Source: Lachnospiraceae bacterium AC3007 (GTDB taxonomy: Bacteria > Bacillota > Clostridia > Lachnospirales > Lachnospiraceae). From it: a DNA stretch of 64,000 nucleotides. The DNA lies in the NCBI GenBank assembly GCA_000621405.1, contig KK211272.1:120155-184154 (forward strand). The letters are read 5' to 3'. The translations under genes and the position numbers were made by a program. This document shows positions 46,801 through 56,105 of the stretch, piece by piece. Below the pieces are notes generated by a model that did not search any database, was not told the DNA's origin, and worked only from the letters and a program-made list of their open reading frames with translations. How positions within the stretch are numbered: position 1 is the stretch's first letter; every line of letters starts with the position of its first letter.

Positions 46801-48903
46801 TCAAGACTTGGACGCAGCATCTTTAGATGCCGCGTACTTAAAGACAGTTACAGACAGCGGCGCTACCCTGATCCTTATCGAATCCTTTCTTCCGTCACAT
46901 TCATCCGCAGCCGAAAAAACGGGATTGCTGTTAACGAATCCGAAACCGTCATACTTGTCATTATCGGAATTGAACACCTCGCTGTACCTTCCGGCCTTCG
47001 GGACTCCGATCTTATATCCCTTATGAGGGACATTTGCAAAATTAGCAACGACGAGCATGATGTCGTCTTTTTTGGATCCCTCTCTCGCAAAGACAAGGAT
47101 ATTCTCTCTTGCTGATATATTATTGATCCAGACAAATCCGTCGGATTCAAGATCCTTCGAATACAGCGCCGAGCTCTTATTGTAAAGAGCCATCACGTCC
47201 TCCTGAAGAGTCTTCACGGACTGTAATTCCTTACTGCCGGCTGCATTGTCAGAAAGATCACTCTGCTTCCCTATCAGCTTTTTGCCGGGATGCACTATGA
47301 AATATGACATCAGAGCTTTCAGATTACCGAACTTCTCGTCTCTGTCGCCCGGCATATATTCAAACACCTCTCTCAGATCGGAGAGCGGAAGGATGAACCT
47401 TTCGTTGTACTGATATATGAGCGGGAAGCATATCTCATTATAATGATTGGATCTTCCAAGCGGCTCCTGCTTCATGTATCCGGTTACATCCCTTAACCAT
47501 CCTCGGTTGATCTTATAATCAAATCCCAGACCCTCATCCTGTGTGGACGATGTGATGCCGGGGAATGTGGTGTCGTCATCGGATATCAGCAGTATATCCG
47601 AAGAATACTTATGCAGTGTGATACTCAGCTGTCTCAGAAAATCAATTCCGTCGCTGTTCTCATTGCCGCCGTACATATTGGGAGTCCAGTTGCCTTCAGT
47701 CTTCCCGTAGTCCAGATACAGCATCCTCGCGGTATCCGCAATAAGGATACCGTCGAAATGATACACATCCAGCATATAGATCGCATTGGCAAGCAGATAG
47801 TTCCTTACTTCACCTCGCCCCAGATCATAATATTTCCTGTCGGAATCAGGAACATAGGATCTCTTTCCGTCACCGGATTCAAATATACAGGTTCCGTCGA
47901 AAGCAGTGAGTCCGCTCTCCTCAGATGAAAATGATGAAGGGTTCCATCTGACGATAACGGGTATGGACGCCTTATGCATGGCTTCATTAAAACCTGTCAC
48001 ATCGGATGGCTTCGATGTAGCGATATATAAGGGGTCAAACGGAGCATCCACGAGCACATGGCTGTATCCGTATTCATTCACGTGCTTTATCACATCACGT
48101 GCAGACTTTTTATTAAGAGGCTGACATCCCAGATCATAGATGCTCACCGGAGCATCATCGCTTTGGATGGAACCTCTTTTTTCAAGCCATGAAGCATCGG
48201 AGCCCGAAAGGGAATCAAGATCAAAGATCACACTGGCTCCGTTCTCCTTATCCTCTTTTGCAAAGGCAAACGGGTCTGATTTAAGAAATGTGTGTCCGGA
48301 GTAAAGCTTGATCTCAAATTTGTAATTGTCACCCTCTTTTGCCTGAGGGATGAACAGTTCAAAGATGCCCGAATCAAAAAGGCGCTCCATCTGATGAAGT
48401 CTTCCGTCCCAGTCATTGAAATCTCCCACGACCGAGACTCTCATGGCATTAGGAGCCCACACTGCAAAGCGAACTCCTTCTATGCCGCCCAGGCTTATAA
48501 GATGTGCTCCGAGCACATCATAGACTCTGTAATGGATGCCCGAATTGAATTTCTGTATATCGCGCTTGGTGATGCTGTCGGGGAAGGAATACGGATCCTT
48601 CTCCATGGTCACATTGCCGTCTTTATCGGTCACTTCGAGCTCATATTCAAAGGGCTCCCTGTTTTTAACAAGAGCGGCAAAATACCCGTCTTCATCGGCA
48701 AGTTCCATCTTTGTGAGGCTCCGTGAGCCTTTCACCTTCACTGATATCTCTGCCGCATTGGGTCTGAAAGCAGTGACAAGAGTCTGACCTCCGCGTACAG
48801 GATGCGCTCCGAGCACAGACTTCGGATGGTCCTCCTCAGCATAAGTAACGGCCTCGATCTCGGCCCAGTCCATGAGATTATAAAGCTTTTTTGTCATTGC
48901 CAT
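46801..48903 (-). CDS. Glycogen branching enzyme homologue (GH13/GlgB fold) lacking all catalytic residues
   Basis: A 701-residue protein with the full GlgB plan: N1 domain (about 10-95), CBM48-like N2 (FAVWAPNAMRVSVVGDFNDWDG, about 130-230), TIM barrel and C-terminal beta domain. The GlgB core is obvious in MLYLDYGKTEGNWTPN and GLGFDYKINRGWL. The nucleophile Asp region DGLRVDAV reads DGILIADT (Asp to Ala, Arg to Leu). The acid/base region AEEST reads SDDDT. The third site SHDEVV reads SDLREV, and the DWVPAHF region reads RWNPSSF. Hydrolase or branching activity is thus unlikely; carbohydrate binding or a structural role may remain. The start is ATG 48903 with GAGG; the earlier frame to 49020 overlaps the DUF1015 gene. 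It is the last gene of the serine operon, 13 bases after DUF1015. Confidence 0.85.
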   Translation of the reverse strand: MAMTKKLYNLMDWAEIEAVTYAEEDHPKSVLGAHPVRGGQTLVTAFRPNAAEISVKVKGSRSLTKMELADEDGYFAALVKNREPFEYELEVTDKDGNVTMEKDPYSFPDSITKRDIQKFNSGIHYRVYDVLGAHLISLGGIEGVRFAVWAPNAMRVSVVGDFNDWDGRLHQMERLFDSGIFELFIPQAKEGDNYKFEIKLYSGHTFLKSDPFAFAKEDKENGASVIFDLDSLSGSDASWLEKRGSIQSDDAPVSIYDLGCQPLNKKSARDVIKHVNEYGYSHVLVDAPFDPLYIATSKPSDVTGFNEAMHKASIPVIVRWNPSSFSSEESGLTAFDGTCIFESGDGKRSYVPDSDRKYYDLGRGEVRNYLLANAIYMLDVYHFDGILIADTARMLYLDYGKTEGNWTPNMYGGNENSDGIDFLRQLSITLHKYSSDILLISDDDTTFPGITSSTQDEGLGFDYKINRGWLRDVTGYMKQEPLGRSNHYNEICFPLIYQYNERFILPLSDLREVFEYMPGDRDEKFGNLKALMSYFIVHPGKKLIGKQSDLSDNAAGSKELQSVKTLQEDVMALYNKSSALYSKDLESDGFVWINNISARENILVFAREGSKKDDIMLVVANFANVPHKGYKIGVPKAGRYSEVFNSDNDKYDGFGFVNSNPVFSAADECDGRKDSIRIRVAPLSVTVFKYAASKDAASKS

Positions 48904-48916
48904 TTCTTTCCTCTTT

Positions 48917-50131
48917 TTATCTGAATAAATTAATGAACAGTCCGGATCTGAGCTTAGGCTCAAACCATGTTGACTTGGGAGGCATGAGTCTCCCTGCATC
49001 TGCCACCCTGAACAACTCATCTATCGATGTAGGATACATGGCAAATGCCACATCATATCTTCCCTCATCGACAAGCCTCTTAAGTTCTTTAAGACCCCTT
49101 ATGCCTCCGACAAAACCTATCCTGTCATCGGTTTTCGGATCTTCTATGTTAAGGATCGGTGACAACACTTCATTCTGGAGCACGGAGACATCAAGAGAGC
49201 TTACAGGATCGTCAACCACAAACTCGTCCTTTATCGTAAGCAGATACCACACTCCGCTGATATACATTGTGACTTCTCCCTTTTTTGCGGGATACGTCTC
49301 TTTTTCACCGAGCATTTTCACAGTGTATTTCTTTCTGAGTCTGTCAAAAAACCTGCTCTCGGACAGGCCGTTCAGATCACGCACCACTCTGTTGTAATCA
49401 TAGATCTTAAGCTCACTGTCGGGAAAAAGCACTGACATGAAATATCTCTGATCCTCGGGAAGAGATGCGGACACCCGGACGGCGGATGCACATCTGTGAT
49501 GTCCGTCAGCGATATAGATATCATTGATCGAACCGAAGCACTCTTCTATCTTCCGGATATCTGCATCATCGGATATGATAAAGCATCTGTGTCTTATGCC
49601 GTCAGGTGATGTGAAATCATATAAAGGATCCTGGGCCTTATTCTTTTCTATGATATCATCGATCGTCTGTTGTCTTCTGTAAGCAAGGAATATAGGACCT
49701 GTCTGTGCGCCCATGACGCTAATATGGTTGATCCTGTCCTGTTCCTTCGCCCGAAGAGTATTTTCATGCTTTTTTATGATGTTATTTTCATAATCCGAAG
49801 CTGAGCAAAGCGCGACAATGCCGGTCTGCGACCTGCCTTCCATCGTCAGCTCATAGATATAGAAGCTCTCCCTGTCATCGCGTATGAAATCCCCGTCGGA
49901 GAGCATCCTGTCAAAGATCTCCCTGGCCTTTTCATAGACTTCGGGAGCATACATATCACAGCCGTCTTCAAAATTTGTCTCAGGTCTGTCTATCTGAAGG
50001 AAAGAAAGAGGTTCACGTTCTATCTCAGCCTTTGCTTCGGCAGTGTCTACCACATCATACGGAAGAGCCGCAATATGTTCTGCTTTATCCTTATCCGGCC
50101 TTACAGCCCTGAACGGTCTGATATCTGCCAT
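48917..50131 (-). CDS. DUF1015 family protein
   Basis: A 404-residue cytoplasmic protein whose start MADIRPFRAVRP, followed by AALPYDVVD, and the central DGHHRCASAVRV are DUF1015 hallmarks. The family has no established reaction that I know of. It is very often encoded with serA and serC in Clostridia, as here, so a link to serine or phosphoserine metabolism is inferred from context. ATG 50131 lies four bases after the serA stop. All recognisable motifs look intact. Confidence 0.9.
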   Translation of the reverse strand: MADIRPFRAVRPDKDKAEHIAALPYDVVDTAEAKAEIEREPLSFLQIDRPETNFEDGCDMYAPEVYEKAREIFDRMLSDGDFIRDDRESFYIYELTMEGRSQTGIVALCSASDYENNIIKKHENTLRAKEQDRINHISVMGAQTGPIFLAYRRQQTIDDIIEKNKAQDPLYDFTSPDGIRHRCFIISDDADIRKIEECFGSINDIYIADGHHRCASAVRVSASLPEDQRYFMSVLFPDSELKIYDYNRVVRDLNGLSESRFFDRLRKKYTVKMLGEKETYPAKKGEVTMYISGVWYLLTIKDEFVVDDPVSSLDVSVLQNEVLSPILNIEDPKTDDRIGFVGGIRGLKELKRLVDEGRYDVAFAMYPTSIDELFRVADAGRLMPPKSTWFEPKLRSGLFINLFR

Positions 50132-50135
50132 GGTC

Positions 50136-51305
50136 TCAGACTATCTGACGAACTCTGAATACGTCTTCGATCTGCTCAAGTCCGGAGATTATATCCTCGG
50201 ATATCTCAGAGTCAAAATCGATCATGGTAACGGCATTGTCACCACGGCTCTTATTGTTCATCTCGGAAATATTGATCCCGGCATTACCGAAGCAGGCCGA
50301 GAATTTCGTGATCATGTTGGCCTTGTTCCTGTGGAAGATGATTATCCTGCCGGCCTTGTCGCATACACCCATATTGATCGCAGGGAAATTAACGGAGTTT
50401 TTGATGTTACCGTTTTCCATATAATCGGTAAGCTCCTGCACAGCCATGACGGCACAGTTATCCTCTGACTCTTCGGTCGAAGCTCCGAGGTGGGGGATGA
50501 CGATGACACCCTCCTGTCCTACAGTAGTAGGATTCGGGAAATCAGAGACATACTTTTTAAGCTTGCCGATCTTAAGAGCGGAGATCACTGCTTCTTCATC
50601 CACTAGCTGATCCCTGGCGAGATTGATCAGGATCACATCATTCTTCATAAGCTTTATCGCATCCGAATTGATCATCTTCTTCGTTGAATCAAGAAGCGGC
50701 ACATGGATGGTGATTATATCGCAGTTGGCATATATCTCTTCCGCTGTCTTCACATGACGTACAGCCCTTGAAAGGTTCCATGCAGCGTCTACTGAGATAT
50801 AAGGATCATATCCGTATACTTCCATACCGAGGTTCACTGCGGTATTGGCAACCTTTATGCCTATGGCTCCAAGACCTATGACACCGAGCTTTTTACCGGA
50901 TATCTCGTGTCCGGCGTAGAGTTTCTTCTGCTTCTCGGCATCTTTGGCGATGTTTTCATTATCTGTCTGAGTGGATACCCAGTCGATACCTCCCACTATG
51001 TCACGGGAAGCAAGGAGCATTGCAGCTATCACAAGTTCCTTGACTCCGTTGGCATTAGCGCCCGGTGTGTTGAAAACAACGATCCCTTTTTCTGCGCACT
51101 TATCGAGAGGTATGTTGTTGACTCCTGCTCCCGCTCTTGCTATGGCAAGAAGACTGTCGGGAAGATCCAGATCGTGCATTGCGGCAGATCTTACCAGACA
51201 GCAGTCCGCATCTTTAAGATCATCTACTGCGACATAGTTCTTATCAAAATGATCGAGACCAACCTTAGCGATATTATTCAGACAATTGTACTTAAACATT
51301 TCCAC
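50136..51305 (-). CDS. serA: D-3-phosphoglycerate dehydrogenase
   Basis: A 389-residue NAD-dependent dehydrogenase for the first step of serine synthesis. The Rossmann motif is KLGVIGLGAIGIKVANTA, the catalytic Arg is in INLARDQLVDEEAV, a Glu is in DNCAVM-preceding ASTEESEDN, and the His is in IPHLGAST. A C-terminal ACT domain (about 318-389) suggests serine or amino-acid feedback control. This is the short SerA type without the intervening ASB domain. A CCGGAGGGTGG ribosome site precedes ATG 51305. It is 27 bases after serC and is followed at once by DUF1015. No serB phosphatase is seen nearby. Confidence 0.95.
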   Translation of the reverse strand: MEMFKYNCLNNIAKVGLDHFDKNYVAVDDLKDADCCLVRSAAMHDLDLPDSLLAIARAGAGVNNIPLDKCAEKGIVVFNTPGANANGVKELVIAAMLLASRDIVGGIDWVSTQTDNENIAKDAEKQKKLYAGHEISGKKLGVIGLGAIGIKVANTAVNLGMEVYGYDPYISVDAAWNLSRAVRHVKTAEEIYANCDIITIHVPLLDSTKKMINSDAIKLMKNDVILINLARDQLVDEEAVISALKIGKLKKYVSDFPNPTTVGQEGVIVIPHLGASTEESEDNCAVMAVQELTDYMENGNIKNSVNFPAINMGVCDKAGRIIIFHRNKANMITKFSACFGNAGINISEMNNKSRGDNAVTMIDFDSEISEDIISGLEQIEDVFRVRQIV

Positions 51306-51332
51306 CCTCCGGATGTTATATATATACTGGTT

Positions 51333-52412
51333 TCAGTTGTTCTTCTCAAAGCTGTCCATGAATTCGACAAGCTTTTTAACTCCCTCTATGGGCATGGCAT
51401 TGTAGATGGAAGCTCTCATTCCGCCGACACTCCTGTGACCCTTGAGGTTAACGAATCCGGCTGCTTCAGCTTCCGCCACGAACTTCTTGTTGAGCTCATC
51501 GGAATCCGTCACAAAAGGAACGTTCATCAGTGAACGATACTCGGGGACCACGGTTCCCCTGAACATCTTTGAAGCATCAAGGTAATCATAGAGAACCTTT
51601 GCCTTTTCTTCATTTATCTTCTTCATCTCGGTAAGACCGCCGGTCTTCTTGAGCCATTTGAAGACAAGACCGCAGACATAGATGTTATATGCGGGAGGCG
51701 TATTGTAAAGCGAATCGCTGTCTGCATGTGTCTTGTATTTGAGCATGGTGGGCGTGCCGGGAAGCACATCCTCCGTTATAAGATCTTCTCTGATGACGAC
51801 TATGGTCACGCCTGCAGGGCCGACATTCTTCTGCACTCCGCCGTAGACTATACCGTATTTTGTAATGTCCATGGGCTCTGATAAAAACATGGAGGACACA
51901 TCAGAGACAAGAGTCTTGCCCTTGGTATTCGGAAGCTCCTTGTATCTCGTGCCGTAGATCGTATTATTCTGGCAGATATATACATAATCAGCGTCCTCGC
52001 TTATCGGAAGATCTGATACATCGGGAATATATGAAAATGTCTTATCCTCGGATGATGCGATCTTATTGGCAGTTCCGAAGTTCGATGCCTCCTGCCAGGC
52101 CTTTTTAGCCCACTGACCTGTGACGATATAGTCCGCAACCTTGTTTTTCATGAGGTTCATGGGGATCATGGCAAACTGAGTGGAAGCGCCGCCCTGAAGG
52201 AAAAGTACCTTATAGTTATCGGGCACACCGGCTATCTCCCTGAAATCAGCCTCGGCAGTCTTAATTATCTCATCATAGACCTTTGACCTGTGAGACATCT
52301 CCATGACGGACTGTCCGGAGCCTTTATAATCAAGCATCTCATCGCGCGCCTGCTCCAGTACCTCGACCGGGAGCATGGAAGGTCCTGCCGAAAAATTGTA
52401 CACTCTGCTCAT
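51333..52412 (-). CDS. serC: Phosphoserine aminotransferase
   Basis: A 359-residue class V PLP aminotransferase converting 3-phosphohydroxypyruvate to phosphoserine. The start MSRVYNFSAGPSMLPVEVLEQ and the strand GYKVLFLQGGASTQFAMIP are diagnostic. The PLP Lys is in GGVQKNVGPAGVTIV. AAGGAGG precedes ATG 52412. It begins 21 bases after the L,D-transpeptidase stop and leads into serA, so expression is probably from the upstream ilv transcript or an internal promoter not recognised here. Confidence 0.96.
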   Translation of the reverse strand: MSRVYNFSAGPSMLPVEVLEQARDEMLDYKGSGQSVMEMSHRSKVYDEIIKTAEADFREIAGVPDNYKVLFLQGGASTQFAMIPMNLMKNKVADYIVTGQWAKKAWQEASNFGTANKIASSEDKTFSYIPDVSDLPISEDADYVYICQNNTIYGTRYKELPNTKGKTLVSDVSSMFLSEPMDITKYGIVYGGVQKNVGPAGVTIVVIREDLITEDVLPGTPTMLKYKTHADSDSLYNTPPAYNIYVCGLVFKWLKKTGGLTEMKKINEEKAKVLYDYLDASKMFRGTVVPEYRSLMNVPFVTDSDELNKKFVAEAEAAGFVNLKGHRSVGGMRASIYNAMPIEGVKKLVEFMDSFEKNN

Positions 52413-52433
52413 AATATCCTCCTTATAATACCT

Positions 52434-54392
52434 TTAATAGTATGTAATTACCGGTAATCCAACATACACATTATCATACAGCTCAGCGGCAAATGATGTC
52501 GGAAGGTTCACACAACCGTGAGAACCGTTGTATTTGTATATATCTCCGCCGAAGCTTCTGCGCCAGTTGGCATCATGCAGTCCTTCATGATTGTGGAAGG
52601 CCATCCAGTATTTCACCGGTGTCCTGTAATCCTCACCCACGAGCACCCTGTCACGCTGCATATAATAGATATACGCCATTAGCTGTGTAGTGTCATGATG
52701 ACGGCCCTTGTTGCCTGTCACCACATCACTGGTCATAAAGAGCTTGCCGTCCTTAATGTAGTACAGCTTCTGTCTCGTCATATCTACTTCTATATAAGTA
52801 TCGCCTATCTCATCCGGAGCATTTGGATCCCTGTCTTCCTCCACGATATAATCCGGAGCACCTTCATAGTCTTCGCAGTTTTTGATACAGCTTTCGATCC
52901 TTTTCGTCACGGCCGGAGTATCGACGGTCTTGCCGTATGTGCCGGAATTGACCGATACCGATCCGCCGTTATACTTATGCCACCACATATTGGTATCCTT
53001 GGAAGTAAAAGCAGTACCGATCTCCTCTCCGTATTGCCCGATCAAGGCATCATCAAATGTGGGCTCACCTTCCTTATTGACGATAAAACGCTCTTCGGAA
53101 TCGACTCTTATGGTATCTGCTATCATATCTTTTCCGATCTGCATCTCCTGTCCGTGATCGACAAAGACAAGTTTTGTATTCTGTATCGCATCTATCTTTG
53201 CGAAGAAATCGATCGCATCATTCTGGCTCTCCGTATGCGGAACGGATATGCTGTAATCCGCTTCATTAAGAGCAAGCTCGCTGTCTACATCCTTTAATGA
53301 GGACACGATAAGATCCACAAGCTTGTCCTGGTCAGGCTGGATCTCATTTGAACTGATCAGGATATAGCCGTTCTGCTGACTCTTCATTATCTTCACATTA
53401 TTGGGATGCTCATTCGGAGTATATTTTACCGGAGTGAGCGAGAGTATCTTCTGCTTTGCATTTGCTTCATCAAATATCAGATCCGGATCGATATCATATG
53501 ACCTTACATCTGCTGCATAGACCGGCCATGCATAAGGCTGATCGCCGGCTTTAAGGCGCTGAAGCTCTCTTGAATAATCATATGTCGAGTTGAGATCACT
53601 GTCGGTAAGGCTGGCCGTCTCCTGCCCGTCTTCCGTGATCGAAAGCCTGTAATCATTTCCCTTTTTTGCCCTGAGACACTGATTCACGTCATCAAGACTC
53701 ATGAAACTGACATCCAGACCGTTAACGTGATAATTGAAAGAAAAATGCCATATAAAGAAGATCGTAAATGCAAGATAGACAACCACTATCACGCCTAAGA
53801 CAGCAAGGACTATCTTAAGAGCAAGCGGTACCTTCTTCTTTTCATCCGATTCATCGGGGACAGCTTTATAACCTAAGGGCTTGAAATCCTTATCCTGGAT
53901 GATCCCCCCATCCGAGGATGCGGCAGCCTTATCGTCCTCAGGCTTCTTATCTTCAGACTTCTTATCTTCAGACTTCTTATCTTCAGACTTCTTATCCTCA
54001 GACTTCTTATCTTCGGACTTCTTGTCCTCAGACTTCTTTTCCTCAGGCTTCTTGTCCTCAGGCTTCTTGTCCTCGGGCTTCTTTTCCTCAGGCTTCTTTT
54101 CCTCAGACTTCTTTTCCTCAGGCTTCTTGTCCTCGGGCTTCTTTTCCTCAGGCTTCTTTTCCTCAGGCTTCTTGTCCTCGGGCTTCTTTTCCTCAGGCTT
54201 CTTTTCCTCAGGCTTCTTGTCCTCAGGCTTCTTGTCCTCAGGCTTCTTATCTTCGAACTTCTTCTTATCGGACTTTTTGTCTTCGGGCTTTTTGTCTTCA
54301 GATTTCTTCTCCTCCGCAGCGCCGGCTTTTCTGGCTTCTTCTACGGAGGTTATGTTGTTTTCTTCTTTTGTCTCATCCAAGATCATTTTCAT
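52434..54392 (-). CDS. Membrane-anchored L,D-transpeptidase with cytoplasmic pentapeptide-repeat tail
   Basis: A 652-residue protein. Residues about 30-156 are some 25 tandem pentapeptides of the type K-P/S-E-D/E-K. One TM helix (about 189-218) follows, putting the repeats in the cytoplasm and the rest outside. The extracellular part has a region like PG_binding_4 (about 220-520) and a C-terminal YkuD domain (about 535-652). Its catalytic motif is YNGSHGCVNLP (Cys nucleophile, His upstream in AFHNHEGLH). It forms 3-3 crosslinks in peptidoglycan or attaches proteins to it. The start is ATG 54392 or 54386, inside the end of ilvB (the frame also has TTG at 54395); no good ribosome site, so it is probably coupled to ilvB translation. 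Confidence 0.88.
   Translation of the reverse strand: MKMILDETKEENNITSVEEARKAGAAEEKKSEDKKPEDKKSDKKKFEDKKPEDKKPEDKKPEEKKPEEKKPEDKKPEEKKPEEKKPEDKKPEEKKSEEKKPEEKKPEDKKPEDKKPEEKKSEDKKSEDKKSEDKKSEDKKSEDKKSEDKKPEDDKAAASSDGGIIQDKDFKPLGYKAVPDESDEKKKVPLALKIVLAVLGVIVVVYLAFTIFFIWHFSFNYHVNGLDVSFMSLDDVNQCLRAKKGNDYRLSITEDGQETASLTDSDLNSTYDYSRELQRLKAGDQPYAWPVYAADVRSYDIDPDLIFDEANAKQKILSLTPVKYTPNEHPNNVKIMKSQQNGYILISSNEIQPDQDKLVDLIVSSLKDVDSELALNEADYSISVPHTESQNDAIDFFAKIDAIQNTKLVFVDHGQEMQIGKDMIADTIRVDSEERFIVNKEGEPTFDDALIGQYGEEIGTAFTSKDTNMWWHKYNGGSVSVNSGTYGKTVDTPAVTKRIESCIKNCEDYEGAPDYIVEEDRDPNAPDEIGDTYIEVDMTRQKLYYIKDGKLFMTSDVVTGNKGRHHDTTQLMAYIYYMQRDRVLVGEDYRTPVKYWMAFHNHEGLHDANWRRSFGGDIYKYNGSHGCVNLPTSFAAELYDNVYVGLPVITYY
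53930..54303 (-). repeat. 15-bp coding minisatellite (about 25 units)
   Basis: On the plus strand the unit is GGCTTCTTGTCCTCA with variants; on the coding strand it encodes KPEDK, KPEEK or KSEDK. Units are in frame, so changes in copy number alter only protein length. At the promoter-distal end six KSEDK units in a row are almost identical at the DNA level, suggesting recent expansion. Only one unit (SDKKK/FEDKK area) is clearly divergent. Confidence 0.9.
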
Positions 54393-56052
54393 CAAACGCG
54401 TCTGCTATGGCGCCACCCGGCGATACCATAGGGAAAACCTTGTCATCCTCATGAATGACAGCATCTATCAACACCGGCCTGTCCTTGATGGAAAGAGCCT
54501 TTTTAAGCACATCGTCTACTTCTTCTTTCTTCTCAATACGGAAAGCAGCGCAGCCCATGGCTTCAGCTACCTTACAGTAATCTGTCTCATCCTCGAGAAC
54601 GGTATTGGAATATCTCTTTTCATAAAACAGAGTCTGCCACTGTCTGACCATACCGAGGACCCTGTTGTCGATCACGATCTCGATAAGCGGAAGCCTGTTC
54701 CTGGCGGCAGTCATAAGTTCATGCATGTTCATCCTGAAGCATCCGTCACCGGCGATGTTCACGCATGTTTTGTCAGGATTGGCCACCTGGGCTCCTATAC
54801 AGGCCCCCAGTCCGTATCCCATAGTGCCCAGTCCGCCTGAAGTAAGGAACTGTCTCGGCGACCTGAACCTGTAATACTGGGCGGTCCACATCTGATGCTG
54901 TCCGACATCAGTCGATATTATAGCCCCCGAATCAGTGAGCTCGTCAAGTCTCTCTATGACATACTGGCATGTAAGCCTGTCTTCAGGATAGGTAAGCGGA
55001 AACTCTTTCTTATATCCGGTGACAGTCTCCATCCACTCCTTATGCTCCTTCTTTTCAAGAAGAGGGATCAGATCGGTCAGCACATCCTTCATATCTCCTA
55101 CGATATGAGCATCTGTTGCAACGTTTTTATTGATCTCGGCATCATCTATATCGATATGTATGATCTTTGCATCACTTGCAAATGTGTTAACGTTACCGGT
55201 CACCCTGTCGGAGAATCTGGCACCTAATGTCAAAAGCATGTCGCAGCCGCTGACGCCTTTATTCGAAGCTTTGGTACCATGCATGCCGATCATTCCTGTA
55301 TAATGGGGATCCGTTGCATCCACGGCTCCCTTGCCGAGGAGCGAATCGCAGGCTGGCGAGTCTATCTTATTGATAAGCTCCCTGACTTCCTTCGATGCGC
55401 CGGATATGACAGCGCCTCCTCCTACATATAAGAAAGGTCTTTCCGAAGCATTGATCATATCTGCTACTGTCTGAAGATCTTCCTTTGTATAGTGATCGAA
55501 CTTCCTGCTGTCGTATGGAACAGGCTTCTCAGGAACAAATTCGCAGGTATCGGATGTAGCGTTTTTCGTGATATCCACGACCACGGGGCCGGGACGTCCG
55601 GAACGTGCTATCCTGAATGCACGGCGAAGCGTATCTGCGATCTTGGTCACATCCTTGACTATAAATCCGTGCTTTGTGATAGGCATAGTAATGCCGACTA
55701 TATCTACTTCCTGAAAGGTATCCTTTCCGAGAAGACTGATGCCGACGTTAGCGGTTATGGCTACCATTGGGACGGAATCCATATATGCAGTAGCTATGCC
55801 GGTAACGAGATTAGTCGCTCCGGGACCGGATGTAGCCATGCATACTCCGACCTTTCCGGTGCTCCTCGCATATCCGTCTGCAGCATGGGATGCTCCCTGC
55901 TCATGAGACGTGAGAACATGGTGGATCTCATCCTTATGCTTGTACAGAGCGTCATATATGTTGAGGATGGTTCCGCCGGGATATCCAAAAACGGTATCTA
56001 CCCCCTCCTCTTTTAAAACCTCTATCACAATTTCCGATCCATTCAATACCAT
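54373..56052 (-). CDS. ilvB: Acetolactate synthase, catalytic (large) subunit
   Basis: A 559-residue thiamine-diphosphate enzyme for valine, leucine and isoleucine synthesis. The catalytic Glu is in VFGYPGGTILNIYD-to-TSHEQGASHAADGYAR. FAD-binding-type segments follow, and the ThDP/Mg motif is GDGCFRMNMHELMTA with NNRVLGMVRQWQ (here IDNRVLGMVRQWQ). Length is normal. The regulatory subunit gene ilvN, usually next to ilvB, is absent here. GAGGTG precedes ATG 56052. It follows ilvD after 92 bases containing two hairpins, and its 3' end overlaps the L,D-transpeptidase start by 20 bases. Confidence 0.95.
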   Translation of the reverse strand: MVLNGSEIVIEVLKEEGVDTVFGYPGGTILNIYDALYKHKDEIHHVLTSHEQGASHAADGYARSTGKVGVCMATSGPGATNLVTGIATAYMDSVPMVAITANVGISLLGKDTFQEVDIVGITMPITKHGFIVKDVTKIADTLRRAFRIARSGRPGPVVVDITKNATSDTCEFVPEKPVPYDSRKFDHYTKEDLQTVADMINASERPFLYVGGGAVISGASKEVRELINKIDSPACDSLLGKGAVDATDPHYTGMIGMHGTKASNKGVSGCDMLLTLGARFSDRVTGNVNTFASDAKIIHIDIDDAEINKNVATDAHIVGDMKDVLTDLIPLLEKKEHKEWMETVTGYKKEFPLTYPEDRLTCQYVIERLDELTDSGAIISTDVGQHQMWTAQYYRFRSPRQFLTSGGLGTMGYGLGACIGAQVANPDKTCVNIAGDGCFRMNMHELMTAARNRLPLIEIVIDNRVLGMVRQWQTLFYEKRYSNTVLEDETDYCKVAEAMGCAAFRIEKKEEVDDVLKKALSIKDRPVLIDAVIHEDDKVFPMVSPGGAIADAFDENDLG

Positions 56053-56079
56053 ATAACTACACCTCTAACATTCTTTTAG

Positions 56080-56103
56080 GAAGTTTGACGCCAGTCAAAC
56101 TTC
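56080..56103 (-). promoter_or_regulatory. Perfect 10-bp hairpin upstream of ilvB
   Basis: GAAGTTTGAC pairs perfectly with GTCAAACTTC around a four-base loop. It ends 27 bases before the ilvB start. The next bases on the minus strand are CTAAAAG, with no T-run, so it does not look like an intrinsic terminator. It may affect mRNA stability or ilvB translation. Confidence 0.5.
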
Positions 56104-56105
56104 AC

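Noticed and set aside
53930-54303. Regular repeat array as a possible CRISPR
   Set aside because: Units are contiguous 15-mers without spacers and lie in frame inside a clear protein gene.
53881-54840. Plus-strand frame of 319 residues with Ser-Ser-Gly-Phe-Leu-type repeats
   Set aside because: It is the antisense reading of the KPEDK minisatellite and the end of ilvB. Its repeats simply mirror the minus-strand units; it has no ribosome site and no family match.
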